Positions 43,059 through 54,142 of a stretch of 64,000 nt of DNA are shown here, piece by piece. The stretch is taken from NCBI GenBank assembly GCA_014529385.2, contig CM043954.1, positions 3,418,501-3,482,500 on the forward strand, in the 5' to 3' direction. Every line of letters starts with the position of its first letter. Position 1 is the first letter of the stretch. The notes under the pieces are model-generated. The model worked only from the letters and a program-made list of their open reading frames with translations. It ran no database searches and had not been told where the DNA came from. Position numbers and translations under genes: made by a program. The stretch is from Adiantum capillus-veneris (taxonomy: Eukaryota; Streptophyta; Polypodiopsida; Polypodiales; Pteridaceae).

Positions 43059-43752
43059 TGTTAAGTATGGAGCCTGATTTACCTTGTAATCTTCTGTGGT
43101 AAAAGGGCACATTTGTAAGGCCCCCATTATGAGGAGAAGCCATTGTGCGTGAAGGAAAATCACTCGCCGGAAACCAAAATTTTACTTTTTTTTCCTTTCC
43201 AGAATATTCCTTTTCGCCGGAATATTATGGCCGAACGGCGGACGGAAAGTGGTCGGAAAACAACCGTCGGTAGGCCGGTGGCCAGTAGTCAATGGCCGGT
43301 GGCCGGTGGCCGAATTCAAAAGCGGACTTGTCTTCTCAAGGGCGACCACACATGGGCGGATTGGAGGGTCCGATTCGGACTTATCTACACAAGGGCGGCT
43401 ACACATGGCTGCCTCTCATGAGAGAGGGTAGTCCTTTTGGCCTATAACAGGAGGCCATTTCTACACACATTTCATAGTGTGAAGTTGATGCAACAAGGTG
43501 GGTGTGAGGTGGTGAGAGTGAAGCAAGGCCGGAGCTCTATTAAGGGTATAATCCCTTTGTAAATTACTTCTTGTTTTGAAGTACTAAAGCCATTGAGTGG
43601 CTGCTTTTTCATGGATGTAGCCCACATTGGGTGAACCACGTATATCGTGTGTACTCTCTCTCTCTACTCTATAATCTCGTGTATGTAAACCTGTCTCTCT
43701 CCATTAAGTAATCTACTCAATTATCTATTTAGCTACGTATTATTTCCTAATA
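43059..43752 (+). mobile_element. Copia 3' LTR (694 bp)
   Basis: Same ends as the 5' LTR, apart from CTAATA for CTAACA. It has about 105 extra bases (43344-43450) containing GGGCGGATTGG and GGGCGGCTACAC. Confidence 0.93.
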
Positions 43753-43757
43753 GATTC

Positions 43758-45512
43758 TGACCCCAAATCGTGTGGGCTATAGTCTTATGAGGCGCTACTA
43801 GTTCCAATGCCAGTTAAACTTTCATCTTGTAGATCATCAGAAGCTATATGCATTGATTCTAGCATATTTAAGGGTACCAGTGGTGGTATTTCATCCCCCT
43901 CAAGTGTTACCCAGGTTGTCCCCCTATTTCCCCAAGTGTCTATGGTTGTTGCTAGGTGGAACCAATCCACATTGTCCGACTCAGTCATCCCAGGTAGTAC
44001 ATCCATATAAGGAGAATCTTCCCCAACATCAGTGTCCGCTTTACACGTGTAACAATACTACAACGGGGCTGAGTGAACTGTGGTGTCAGATCTATGATCA
44101 ATTATAAACCTCTTTCCTAGAGAATGTGCTTGACCAGTCACAAGATCCACTCGAATGACAGAATCTTGGAACTACAAGTAGACATGGTTTTTAGACCAGT
44201 CATGCACCATTTTTGCTTCCCTCATGAAAGGACGTCCTAAGATCATCTCCGATGCCATAGTGTGTTTGGAGAAATCCATAACAATAAAGGTAATCCTTAT
44301 TTTATGTCCAAAGACCTTGATCTTGAGATCTTCTAGCATCCTAATAGGTTTAACGATAGACCCATTGGCCATTTTCACTACTATGGTTGTGATTGCAAGG
44401 TGAGGTCTTCCCATAGTTTCCCATCAATTTTTAGTCACAATGCTAACCCCAACGCCACCATCAAGGATTCCCTTCATAGTTAATCCCTTAGTAGTGATTG
44501 GTATGTTCGCATTGGATTCATCACCCTCAAAGTATTGTTCCAACTTGTTAACAGGTATTTCTATAACAAGGTCCTCATCTAGGTTGGGTTGTGGATCTAA
44601 GTGTTTCTCCTCTATTGGAATCTCCCCAGCTCCATCCGTTTGTGCAAATTGTGGTAGCCCAAACTTCAGTTCTCCATTGAGGAAGGCTCGAAGAGCTGAG
44701 ACTAGCTCGGGGTCTTTATATAGTTTGGACATGATGGTGGTTCTAACTTCTGAAGACATGAAATCCATCAATTTGGCAATGTTTAACGGTACCTTTTGGC
44801 CTTGAGTCCCTTGACGTGGGGAAGATGGGATCTCCATTTCTTCGATAGCATCAGGTAGTCCCTCTGTAAACATTCTTTCCATCAAGAAGTGAGTACGCCC
44901 ACTTTCCCATGACTTTAAGTCACTTTCTTCTTGGATGACACTAGGTATGTCCAAGGGTCTATGGACTGGGTGAGGTTGTTGTTGCGTAGGGAACACGGTG
45001 TTTATAATCTGGATCTTCCTAGGTGCTCGTTCTAGATCCCTTTGGGTATCTTCTACCAAACTCCTTAATTGCTTGACTCGCTCAATTTCTGCTGTAGGGT
45101 TTGGGTAAGTTCCTATCTTCTTTTTGGATCCTGGCCATTGTGGCTCATGAAGATCTTCCTTGTCGGTTTCTATGTTAGTGGTCGTTTTGGTCTCCATGGT
45201 TTCACCTGAATCAGAATCTTCTTCAGCGTCGTTCATATATACGGGGTCGTCACCAGTCCCTATGTTGGTCTGTGAACTGGGGTTTGACTTCGCTGCTTTT
45301 TGCGATCTCTTTCTTCGTGTTTTCTTCTTTTTCTGAGATTGGGCAATTGATTCCGTGTCTCTTTCCTCAAGAATATAATTTTGTTTTTGGAGCATCGATC
45401 GTGTGAGTACGTTTACTGGTACCAGGGGTGTACTTGGTGATGGCTCCTCGGTAACTTCAATCAACCAGGACATTGGGCAATCAAATGATCTATGCCACAT
45501 GGATTACACATG
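43758..45512 (-). pseudogene. Element B gag end and first protease
   Basis: Minus strand, continuing B on the other side of the copia insertion. At the far end a zinc-knuckle-like CNPCGIDHLIAQC is readable at about 45472-45512, out of frame with the 358-codon ORF 45500-44424. That ORF is rich in Lys and Glu and ends in the protease start ILDGGVGVSIVTKN. A TGA (44421-44423) splits the protease; ILGRPFM follows at about 44230. An acidic linker (44006-43785) leads to the copia site and on to 38445. A3 has cut off the rest of gag at 45533. Confidence 0.75.
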
Positions 45513-47259
45513 AGTATCGGCATTGTAGACGTTGATAGCCGTTTTTCGGCTCTCCGTAATTTCCATAGTGAGTTAACCCACCCTACCAAAATCATCCAAA
45601 CACTGTGGCTATCCCTACCATTTCACTGTATATAGGTGTGTGTGAGTTATGAGACTTTTCCCATATCTTCTTAAAAACCCTTAATTAGCTAGTCATTGGG
45701 ATAGTTGAGCCAAAAAAATAATAAAAATAAAAAATATAAGTATATTATGGCCCATTTGTGTGTAAATATTTCATTGTATATAGGGCCTAAATAAAAGGAT
45801 TTTTCATAATTATTTTGGTATTTATTTAAATATTTTTACCTATGGTGTGTTATTTATGCTATGTACATTGACTCAACGTTACCATATTGTTTCTTACCAT
45901 TTTGCGTACTCTTTATTCCATATAAAAATAATTTCATGCAAGCTTCTCTTATTTTTGGTGTAACTCCATCCCAACAAAAATCCAAAAAAACTAGTTCTAT
46001 TTATGTGTATATTTTTTCACTATTGTGATTTTTTCCTTCCTGCATCTATTCTCTATTACTCTCATAAATTAGACCACCAAAAATATTCATCTTCTTATGG
46101 TAGATTTATAATGAGAGGGATTTATTTTGACCCCTTTATATTTTTTCCACCTATATTATTTATATTTGACATATACATATTTTTTTAGACCCCCCAATAT
46201 TTGATTTTCTTAGTTGTACTATTCACTTATATCATGATCTCAACAATATCTTCAATGATAGACCTACCAAATAAGGTCAAGGGTATGTGGTATGATGCAT
46301 GCACCATGGGGAGCTCACTCTTGGAGGTATTCAAAAGAATCATCCAAAGAAGGACCTCACAAGGACTTTGTGCAGTGGAAAAAACAGTCGGTTTTGCTGA
46401 ATTTTTAAAGATCACATGCTCCCCGAATTTGAAAAGGTGATACAAACAAAAGTTGTAGCTTGTGAGCTGAACTTTTACCTCAAATGTTTTCATATTTTTT
46501 TGAGCTACGAGCTGTGAGCTATGATTTTATTGGTGGACCTTAGTTTGCCCATGCTATGCAGCCACACTCCCTCTTCCACTTTATCATTTTCCTCTTTCAC
46601 ACACACTTCTCCACTCATCATCCCTACCTCTCTCACCACTCCTCTCTGCACCCTACTCACCTTCTTCTCAACCTTGAAGAATAAGAGAAACCATGGTGAA
46701 CTCATGTCTCCTACACACACTTCCATTCCAAAATTGACCACCTAGTCTCATTTTTCCTCATCCATATTACCCATATCTATCAAAAAAACCACAAAATTCA
46801 GCCTCTTCTCTTGAAAGACAGCATCATGGTGATTGATTACTCATGTTCACTTACCTTGGCTCTCAAGGAAGGTCAAGAGTGGAGAACAAACGTACCGTCA
46901 AAGCTAGTGGACCGTCAACAAGCGTCAAAATTGACTCTACTCAAGACACTTGGAACATCAACATTGTAAGAAATCCATATTTTCTTACCTATTAAGAGCT
47001 TTTTATTCCTTATTTGTATCCTATATGGATACTTTCATTGTAAATATCCAATTCCATTTGTAAATTAATAAAAATACTAACTCTACTAATTTACTAACAC
47101 TAACCTACTATGAAAAGTCCTATCACCTCCACTTCTCTCCTTTCTCTCTTCTTCATCTATGCCCACCAACTTCTTTAAATCGAAGCAAAAAAAATTAGAT
47201 AAGTGTTGAAAATCTAACCCAACCATGGTTAGAGGAGTAACCCTAGCCCTCAAAATTGC

Positions 47260-47267
47260 TATAAAAG
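47260..47267 (+). promoter_or_regulatory. TATA box of A3 LTR
   Basis: TATAAAAG in AATTGC-TATAAAAG-GAGGG. Transcripts would pass through the CT tract and the leader ORFs. Confidence 0.6.
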
Positions 47268-47930
47268 GAGGGTGTGGCTAGCACAAAGAGGGGGAGCCAT
47301 AAGCAAGAGCACTATGCTATAGCTTGAGAATCCAAGCTCAACCTCTCTAGAAGGAGCTCTTGAGTGGAATCTCATTGTCTTATGCATATGCATGTATTGT
47401 ATTAGGGGTGATTAGCAAGGAAACTCTATTCCATTGTAAGAGAGAGTGATCATTCAATTGAGAGTAGGAAATCTATCATTTCTCCTACTAGTGTAAGCCC
47501 AACATTTGCTGAATCAAGGAGGGTGGATTTGGAGTAAGCTTGGATACTTTGTCTCTCTTCCAACGTGAAGTAATGGACAACAATGGTGTGTAAGTGTCTT
47601 GGTGTTTTTTAAAAAAAAAAGTTCTTGATAGCTTGTTTCTGGGTGTTGTCATCAATTTAGCCATAAATCCCACATACTGTAAGAGGGCGACAGGGTGGAG
47701 AGGACTCCACTAGCTTTAAGACAGTGATTGGGGTGGCTTTTCTTGTGATGTGTTATGGTGTAATTTACTCAAGCTATGTTGAACAAATACTAATTTCACT
47801 TTCATTGGTCATGACAGATTTGTAAGAAGGTATTAGTGCAACAATCACCCCCTCCCCCTTCCCTCTTTTTCTTACATATATAATTGTGTTTGCTTGATCA
47901 CTATTGAACATTTCAAAGCAACCCGAGCAC

Positions 47931-47931
<1 letters not shown>

Positions 47932-48010
<79 letters not shown>
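47932..48010 (+). repeat. (CT)n microsatellite in A3 LTR
   Basis: About 38 units with two interruptions, about 170 bases before the LTR end, at the same place as in A1. Confidence 0.97.
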
Positions 48011-48186
48011 CGCGTCCTAGTTCGCATCCAAAACTAGGTGGTGCCCCAAATTTTTGTAGGGTTAGGTTGCGGGTTTGTGTGTGTGTTTGCTGTTTTTTCC
48101 AACCCCAACTCAATTGAGAAGCACGGGAGCCTAGAAAAGTGCTTAGAGGCCACTCTTCTTGTTGCCCACCCCGGACCGCCTCAAAT

Positions 48187-48204
48187 TGGTGCCCCCACGG
48201 AGGA
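48187..48204 (+). promoter_or_regulatory. A3 primer-binding site
   Basis: TGGTGCCCCCACGGAGGA, three bases after the LTR end, identical to A1. Confidence 0.8.
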
Positions 48205-48261
48205 GCCAACTTGTGTATGTTTTTGTGTAGGATCAATCTTTAGAATAGTCAAGTAGTTTGC

Positions 48262-48474
48262 ATGAATCACGAGAATTTGTATGATCCTTTCATTCCGATT
48301 GCAAGGCAAAAGGTACACATAATTGTTAGTACTAAGTTGCAATTTCAACGCATAATTCGTAGAATTTTAGGTTCTCTTAGGTTAGCCGAAATAAATGCTT
48401 CGGTAAATCCTTTTATTTTGCCTCTCATTAGGTACAATCTTAGTTTCGATGTATATATCTTTTTTCTATTTTAG
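48262..48474 (+). CDS. A3 small leader ORF, type a (70 aa)
   Basis: Starts 57 bases after the primer-binding site. Same length as the A1 copy and a close match (MNHENLYDPFIPIARQK, IVSTKLQFQR, NPFILPLIRY). Still open although gag and pol of A3 carry many stops, a hint of constraint or chance survival of a short frame. Confidence 0.65.
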   Translation: MNHENLYDPFIPIARQKVHIIVSTKLQFQRIIRRILGSLRLAEINASVNPFILPLIRYNLSFDVYIFFLF

Positions 48475-48495
48475 GCATTAGGTTATGTATAGAGC

Positions 48496-48708
48496 ATGGA
48501 TAATGGCCCAGAAATTTTCCCTTTTTACTTCACACCACATATTAGGACAAATATTGCACTTAGTAGAAAGATACATTTTCAGCAGCGTATGGTGTTTATG
48601 TTTGGGGCTGAAAGAACAAGGGAAATTCTTGCATCTCCACAACCTGTCATTCTACCTCTCATCAACTACCACACTTCTTTTGATGTACACGTGTTCATTT
48701 TATTTTAA
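48496..48708 (+). CDS. A3 small leader ORF, type b (70 aa)
   Basis: Follows ORF a by 21 bases. Contains LSRKIHFQQR, PVILPLINY and FDVHVFILF. Paralogous to ORF a (shared spacing of K-x-x-FQ, ILPLI-x-Y and SFDV). The ATG at 48496 is chosen by alignment to A1; another ATG lies 11 bases earlier in a different frame. Confidence 0.65.
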   Translation: MDNGPEIFPFYFTPHIRTNIALSRKIHFQQRMVFMFGAERTREILASPQPVILPLINYHTSFDVHVFILF

Positions 48709-48887
48709 AATGAAGTGCAGCCAAACAAAATAGTGTGTATGTTGGCTTTTTGTTTGTCCACGTTTGTTACAAAAACAAAAAAAACGATCATTTGTTCTAA
48801 CAAAGAGTGTGTGTGCAGTGAAAATTCAATCCTTAGAGATCTAGTTCTATTACCGATTGAGTTGCAGGAGCAGGTAGTAACAAGAGG

Positions 48888-49274
48888 GTGGTGAAGCTAA
48901 GACGAAAGGTCCTGTATGTGGATTCCATTTTCCTCTTGTTGTTGGGCACTAAGAAGGACCGTACATTCATCCAAATAGTGTGTGCCCTAAGATTGGTAAA
49001 TAGAGTGAAATTTGGTGTTTGGCGAGTGTATTTCACCATTGAGGAAGCCTCTTCAGGAAACTTGCGGCCAGAGTTCATGCTTCATAGACTCACATTTGGT
49101 GATTTTTCCCCTCATTTGCGTCTTATTAATAGTCTTCCTGTCACTTTCAACAAAGGAGATAGGGAGCTATTTAGGGCTTGTCTTAATAAAGAGAGCATAG
49201 AGAAGATTGCAAATTTGTATAAATTCTCATCCTTCTCTACTTTCTATGACACTTTGTTCATAGAGACATTGTAA
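48888..49274 (+). CDS. A3 leader ORF c (128 aa), unknown function
   Basis: Lies between small ORF b and gag, in a 1.1-kb stretch that A1 lacks. The C-terminal half, TFGDFSPHLRLINSLPVTF and DRELFRACLNKESIE, resembles the next ORF, so this too looks like a tandem pair. No recognised domain. Confidence 0.45.
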   Translation: MVKLRRKVLYVDSIFLLLLGTKKDRTFIQIVCALRLVNRVKFGVWRVYFTIEEASSGNLRPEFMLHRLTFGDFSPHLRLINSLPVTFNKGDRELFRACLNKESIEKIANLYKFSSFSTFYDTLFIETL

Positions 49275-49320
49275 ATCTCTTGATGCTTATGAATGATTTA
49301 ACCATAATCCTAAGGAGTTT

Positions 49321-49777
49321 TTGTCCAGGATTTTTGTAGCACAAGTGGAGTCTTTAAATCTTGCAAGCTTGATTGGACTTGAGGAGGATGTTATTTATGA
49401 AATTGTGAGAAGGTTGCCTCATTCCGACTATGTGGAACTCGAAGGAAAGGAGCTCCTAGTCAATAGCTACTTTCTCACAACCTTCGACGAGCATGAAGAT
49501 CTAGTTTATACAAACCGCTTGTGCATTGGGAATTGTAGAGAAAGTGCAATTCATTACTTGGGACGTGGTTGCTCTTCTAGATCCAGAAAATGAAGTTTTA
49601 GATATTTTTGTATATTGCCTTAGCTTTGAAGAATTTCAACCCTTCTTAGAGCTCATAAATAGTCTACACTTTTGTTTTGATCAAACAAATCGAGACCTCA
49701 TTGAAGCTTGGATAGCTGAAGAAGAAAACCTAAAGTGGTACTTTTTTACTTCTTCATTTGCAGGCGAGTGGTTATAA
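49321..49777 (+). pseudogene. A3 leader ORF c2, frameshifted, unknown function
   Basis: Two overlapping frames (49321-49593 and 49526-49777) give SLIGLEEDVIYEIVRRLPH and then LSFEEFQPFLELINSLHF, RDLIEAWIAEE. The second half parallels ORF c (F-x2-F-x-P-x-L-x-LINSL, then [DN]R-[ED]-L). One frameshift lies near 49540. Confidence 0.45.
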
Positions 49778-49826
49778 ATTTCTATTGTATCCCTTGTTGC
49801 AACTCGTGTTGTAATCTTTCATAATA

Positions 49827-51538
49827 ATGGAAAGCCAACGCCAAATTTCCGGATACCCTCTTTTCTTTGGAGAGCCTGGAGAGGATGCAGAATTAATACC
49901 CTCTTTTCCTCTTGCCGTATCAAGAGGAAAGTAATTGATCAAGAGTGGGTAGAAATGTTTGAGGTGGTCCTTAGGAAAGATGCTAGCACTTGGTTTGACT
50001 CTTTGCCTGAGGAAGTTAAGGGGAATTACAGAGAAGTTTTGAATCATTTCAAGAGATACTTCTTTGATCCCCAAAACACTCAAAAACTATGGCAAGACAT
50101 TGTTTCTCATAAGCAAAAAGATTTAGATGACTACTACTTGTACAAGCAAGAGTTTCTACGTCTTTGGGCTCTATGGATATGAAATGTTGCTAACCCTGGT
50201 GATGGTGCATAATTTTTAAAGAAGGAGAGATTCATAGCTGGACTCTTTCCTGATCTAAAGGTAAAGGTGGAGGCGGATGCACCTGCCACCTATGATGCAA
50301 CTGAAATTAGAGCTTCCAAGAACTATAGGAAACTCAAGTGCCTAAGGGGAGAGGTTCCAATAGAAGGTATTAGACCCAAAGGTAAGTCACAAGCATCAAC
50401 ATCTAAGGAGCTTCCTGAGGTAATAGCTGAAGTAATCGAGAAGTTGAATGAATCTTTAAGTAGCATGTCAATTCACCTTGCACAAGCTGTAGGTCCAAAG
50501 GGACAAGCAAATAAGTTTGAAGAGCGAGATTCATGACCTAGGAGAGTCTTGCAATGTTGGAATTGCGGTGAGTATGGACATGGGATGTATAATTGTCCTT
50601 GGCCCCGTGGGGAGCCAGGGAGACCTAACTTGAATTACCCAGTGATGAATGCAGGTGAAGGAACTAGTCAGCAACCACGTCTTCTACAAAGGCCAAATGG
50701 AGCAAGACCACCTCCACAAGGAGTGGAAGGAGTTCCATCTTTGCCAGACCCAAATGTGCATGTGGTAGAGGTGACAAACTCAAAAGAGGTTGACATGGAA
50801 GCAAATGGCATTAAGCGTGGCCGTGGAAAAGGGAAGGAGAAAGAAGGAGTCACGTCACAAAGTGATCATGGACGAGAAAAGAAGGCAAAGGAGACCAAGG
50901 AAACTAAGAGGACTCGACATCGTATCAATCTCCAAGACTTCCCTCTTGGACATGGTATGGCTCCATACAACCTATTGGAAGACATGAGAGGTAAGGGTCC
51001 GGATATCTCATGGCCTCAGTTTCTTGCATTATGCCCACAAGTTAGGAGGGATTTAACAAAGGCAGTAAGCACTAGGAGAAAGGTAAAAGAGAGTGTGCCT
51101 GTTGTAAAAATTGCACATGCCGAAATGAATGAGGATATTACATCTGTGCTAAATTTTTACATCAAAGGAAGATTGGTTAGGAAAGGTCTAGTGGATGGGG
51201 GTGCACAAATTTGCATCATGACAGAGGGACTCATGCAAAAACTAGGCATGCACATCCATGAGACACCTAAAATTAAAGTCAAGATGGCAAACAATAGCAA
51301 AGCTAGGTGTGTAGGCATTTGTAAAAATGTTTTTGTAGAGGCCTTTGGCATTAAGAAGGCAGTGGATTTTTATGTTATGTCTACGAAAGGAAATGGTTAT
51401 CCATTTATCCTAGGGAGACCATGGCTAATGAAAATGCGAGCTTTGCAGGATTGGGAGAGTGGAAAGCTAATTTGCAGGAATGACAATCATAAGAAGGTTG
51501 TCTTTGACATGAAGGAGCAACGCCAAGAGGAGCTCTGA
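49827..51538 (+). pseudogene. A3 gag and protease
   Basis: ATG at 49827 (MESQRQ in A1, MESQRQIS here). A short deletion near 49895 shifts the frame; capsid-like sequence resumes at 49955 (MFEVVLRKDASTWFDSLPEE). Stops at about 50180, 50210 and 50534. ORF 50549-51538 holds the zinc knuckle CWNCGEYGHGMYNC and continues in frame into the protease (GLVDGGAQICIM, ILGRPWL). It shows the ancestral gag-protease fusion that A1 has lost. Confidence 0.88.
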
Positions 51539-53639
51539 AGAATCATCTCAAAGTGAGACGGAGGAAGCTGGTTGGACCAATAGCACTTCAGAAGGAGAAA
51601 GTAGCGGTAGCATTACTGAAGAGGAGTCTTCCATCAAAGTCATGGGGGTAAGGTTTAAGCCAAACAACTAAGAGACCTCATGCCCAGGTTTGGAAGAGGT
51701 AGGTTCCCAAGAAAACCAAAAAGTGAAAGATGAAAGAATGCTAGAAGGTATGTTATCTACAACACTTACAAAGGATGAAAGAGAGAAGCTCAAAGGTGTG
51801 TTAAGGAAATTTCCTAGGATTTTTGCTAAGGACTACACCGATGTGCATGGAGTAGATGCTGTTCAACACAAAATTGAGTTGAAGCCAGAGGCCACACCTA
51901 AGGCTCAGAAGCTACGAAGGCTAGGAGTCATCAAGGAGCAGGCTTTACTCAAGGAGGTAAGAAAGCTTCTAGCAGTAGGTTTCATTTATCCATTGGAGAA
52001 TTCAGAGTAGGTCTCTCCCGTTGTTGTCACTCCTAAGAAAAATGGCAAGTGGAGGGTGTGTGTGGATTACCGTCCACTCAATGAGGCAACAAAAAGAGAT
52101 CACTTTCCCCTCCCATTTCAAGATGAGATACTAAATGAGGTAGCTGGTCATGAGAAGTACACTGTGTTGGATGGCTACTCGGGCTACTTTCAAATAGGTA
52201 TCGCATTGGAAAATCAGTTGAAAACAACCTTCATCACTCCTTGGGGTTGTTATGCTTTTAGAGTCATGCCATTTGGACTGACAAATGCTCCTGCAACTTT
52301 CCAACGCTTCATGAACATGGTGTTTCAAGCATTCTTTGGAAAGTCCATTAGGGTTTTTATTGATGATTTTTGCATTTATAGCTCAAAATCATTGCATCTA
52401 CAAAGGGTAGAAGAAGGTTTAAAGAAGCTCTACGACATGGGAGGTCAACTCAACCCGACAAGTGTCACATAGGTGAGGATGAAGTGATCTTGCTTGGTCA
52501 CAAGGTTTCCTATAAAGGCATTGAGGTGGATCCTTCAAAGGCAAAAGATTTTATTGAGCTCCCATCACCCAAGAATCTCAAAGAGGTCATCTCATTCATT
52601 CAAAAGGTGAATTATATGTCACGCTTTATTCACTTCGCTTCGGAGTTGCTTCATCCTTTGCAAAAGTTGACACAACAAGTAGAATTTTCATGGTATTATG
52701 AGCTTGAAGAGTACTTTTGTAACATTAAAGTCATTTTGTTAGAGCTACCAATACACATGCCTCCTTGTTGGGGGTACACATTCTTTGTTAGATCTAGTGT
52801 TGGGAAGGAAACAATTGGTGCAGTTTTATTACAACAAGATCCCCACAGTACCAGGATGCGACCCATCTACTTTTCTAGTAGGGTCATGAATGCTTTGGAG
52901 AGAGGCTACACGGAGGCAGAACTCATGATGCTTTCTCTCATGTTTGCGGTGAGAAAGTTTAGATCCTACTTGCTACCAAAAACTTTTGTAATTCTCACTG
53001 CAGAAAATTTGTTTCCTTCGGTGTCATCTCAAATGAATCTTAGCACTAGGATCTCAAAGTGGATTATGGAATTGCAAGAGTTCCAATACTCTTTCAAGGT
53101 AGAAGATAGTGTTCGTGCACAATTGGCAGGGATCCTTACTTATAGGGTACATGAGAAGGAGATTAAGGTGCCTGAAGTAAAGACCCTACCATTGCCACCA
53201 CCTAAAAGTATTCCTAATGCTTTTACCTTGTTCTTTGATGGAGCTTTTTGACGAGTCACAGGAAAAGCAGGGGGAGGGCTAGTATTGCTCAACCCAAGTG
53301 GAGAGGTGGTCATGAAAGAGAAGGTCAATCTACCAGGTTCAACTAGCAACAATGAAGCAGAATACGACACACTACTTCATGGTTTAAAGAGATGCATTGG
53401 CCAAGGTATACAACTTCTCATGGTAAAAGGGGATGCACTTCTCATTGTGAACCAAATTTTAGGCATTTGGGCATGCAAGAATGAAAGCTTAAGGACAAAA
53501 GTTCATGCCATTCATAGGATGTTTAATCAATTTGAAGAAGTGTAACTATATCATATTCCTAGGAAACAAAATGAAGATGCCGATTTACTTGCACAACAAG
53601 CAGTTACATGTGTTGAGAAAGAAGTGCAGGTCATCATGG

Positions 53640-53645
<6 letters not shown>
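51539..53645 (+). pseudogene. A3 reverse transcriptase and RNase H domains
   Basis: RT motifs GKWRVCVDYRPLN, LDGYSGYFQIG, MPFGLTNAPATFQRF and FIDDFCIYSS are readable. Breaks: stop about 51670, stop 52008-52010, a one-base deletion near 52460, a stop near 53250 and one near 53543. The junction from RT-RNase H into the extra RNase H is open here, where A1 has a frameshift. Similarity ends at 53643. Confidence 0.88.

Positions 53646-53696
<51 letters not shown>
53645..53696 (+). repeat. (CT)n microsatellite at the A3 break
   Basis: 26 units starting at the very base where A3 RNase H similarity ends. Confidence 0.95.
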
Positions 53697-53698
<2 letters not shown>

Positions 53699-53709
53699 AA
53701 AGACACAAG

Positions 53710-53710
<1 letters not shown>

Positions 53711-53757
<47 letters not shown>

Positions 53758-53852
53758 GAAAGAGGGGAAGGGAACATGAGAGAGAGGAGAGGGCTGAAGG
53801 AGCATACCTGGCTCTCCTTCCTCTCCTCGTGTATGTGTGTGTGTGTGGGTGG

Positions 53853-53927
<75 letters not shown>
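53711..53927 (+). repeat. Compound (TG)n-(GA)n microsatellites
   Basis: TG 53711-53724, GA-rich to about 53765, then a clean (GA)36 at 53855-53927. All ORFs here are dipeptide repeats. Confidence 0.95.
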
Positions 53928-53929
<2 letters not shown>

Positions 53930-53930
53930 G

Positions 53931-54139
53931 GGGTTACCTCTTCGCTTGAGTGTCGAAAACTCAGATCTGAGTTTTTGGGTGCTCTCGGTTTATTGTTTAC
54001 ACCTGTCAGAGTCGCTATGGGCATCGCTATAGGCTCGCTATGTAACAAATAAAATAGCGACGCTCATAGCGACGCCGTTGATTTTTACTTTTGAGAGTCG
54101 CACTGCAAGCGTCGCTAATGTGAAGTACCTCTTGTAGTG
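53931..54139 (+). mobile_element. Terminal fragment of a CACTA (En/Spm) transposon
   Basis: Ends CCTCTTGTAGTG (54128-54139), the reverse of CACTACAAGAGG. Inside are subterminal repeats in both directions: GTCGCTATGGGC, AGCGACGCTC, AGCGACGCCG and GCGTCGCTAA. The opposite end is not present; a 3-bp target copy could be TTA (54140-54142). Confidence 0.65.
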
Positions 54140-54142
54140 TTA

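Larger units (their letters stand above)
38446..43752 (+). mobile_element. Ty1/copia element, complete with both LTRs
   Basis: LTRs 38446-39034 and 43059-43752 open TGTTAAG and close CTAACA (CTAATA in the 3' copy). The element is flanked by GATTC on both sides (38441-38445 and 43753-43757), an exact 5-bp target duplication. Primer-binding site and polypurine tract are in place. It lies in the opposite orientation within element B. Stops and frameshifts in gag-pol make it non-autonomous. Confidence 0.95.
45533..48183 (+). mobile_element. A3 5' LTR (2,651 bp)
   Basis: Opens TGATAGCCGTTTTTCGG, closes GGACCGCCTCA. The ends match A1; the centre is quite diverged. TATA box at 47260-47267, CT microsatellite at 47932-48010. 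No gene inside. Confidence 0.88.
45533..53645 (+). mobile_element. A3: 5' portion of a second A-family Ty3/gypsy element
   Basis: A plus-strand relative of A1: LTR, primer site, small ORFs a and b, additional leader ORFs, gag, protease, RT, RNase H and the start of the extra RNase H. It ends inside the extra RNase H (VQVIMVA) at 53643, where a CT microsatellite starts. No integrase and no 3' LTR remain. It was inserted in element B gag. It has many more stops than A1, so it is older. Confidence 0.9.

Noticed and set aside
53505-54048. Overlapping frames on both strands with Arg-Glu and Ser-Leu repeats
   Set aside because: They are products of the CT, TG and GA microsatellites, joined to the tail of A3 RNase H and a CACTA end.
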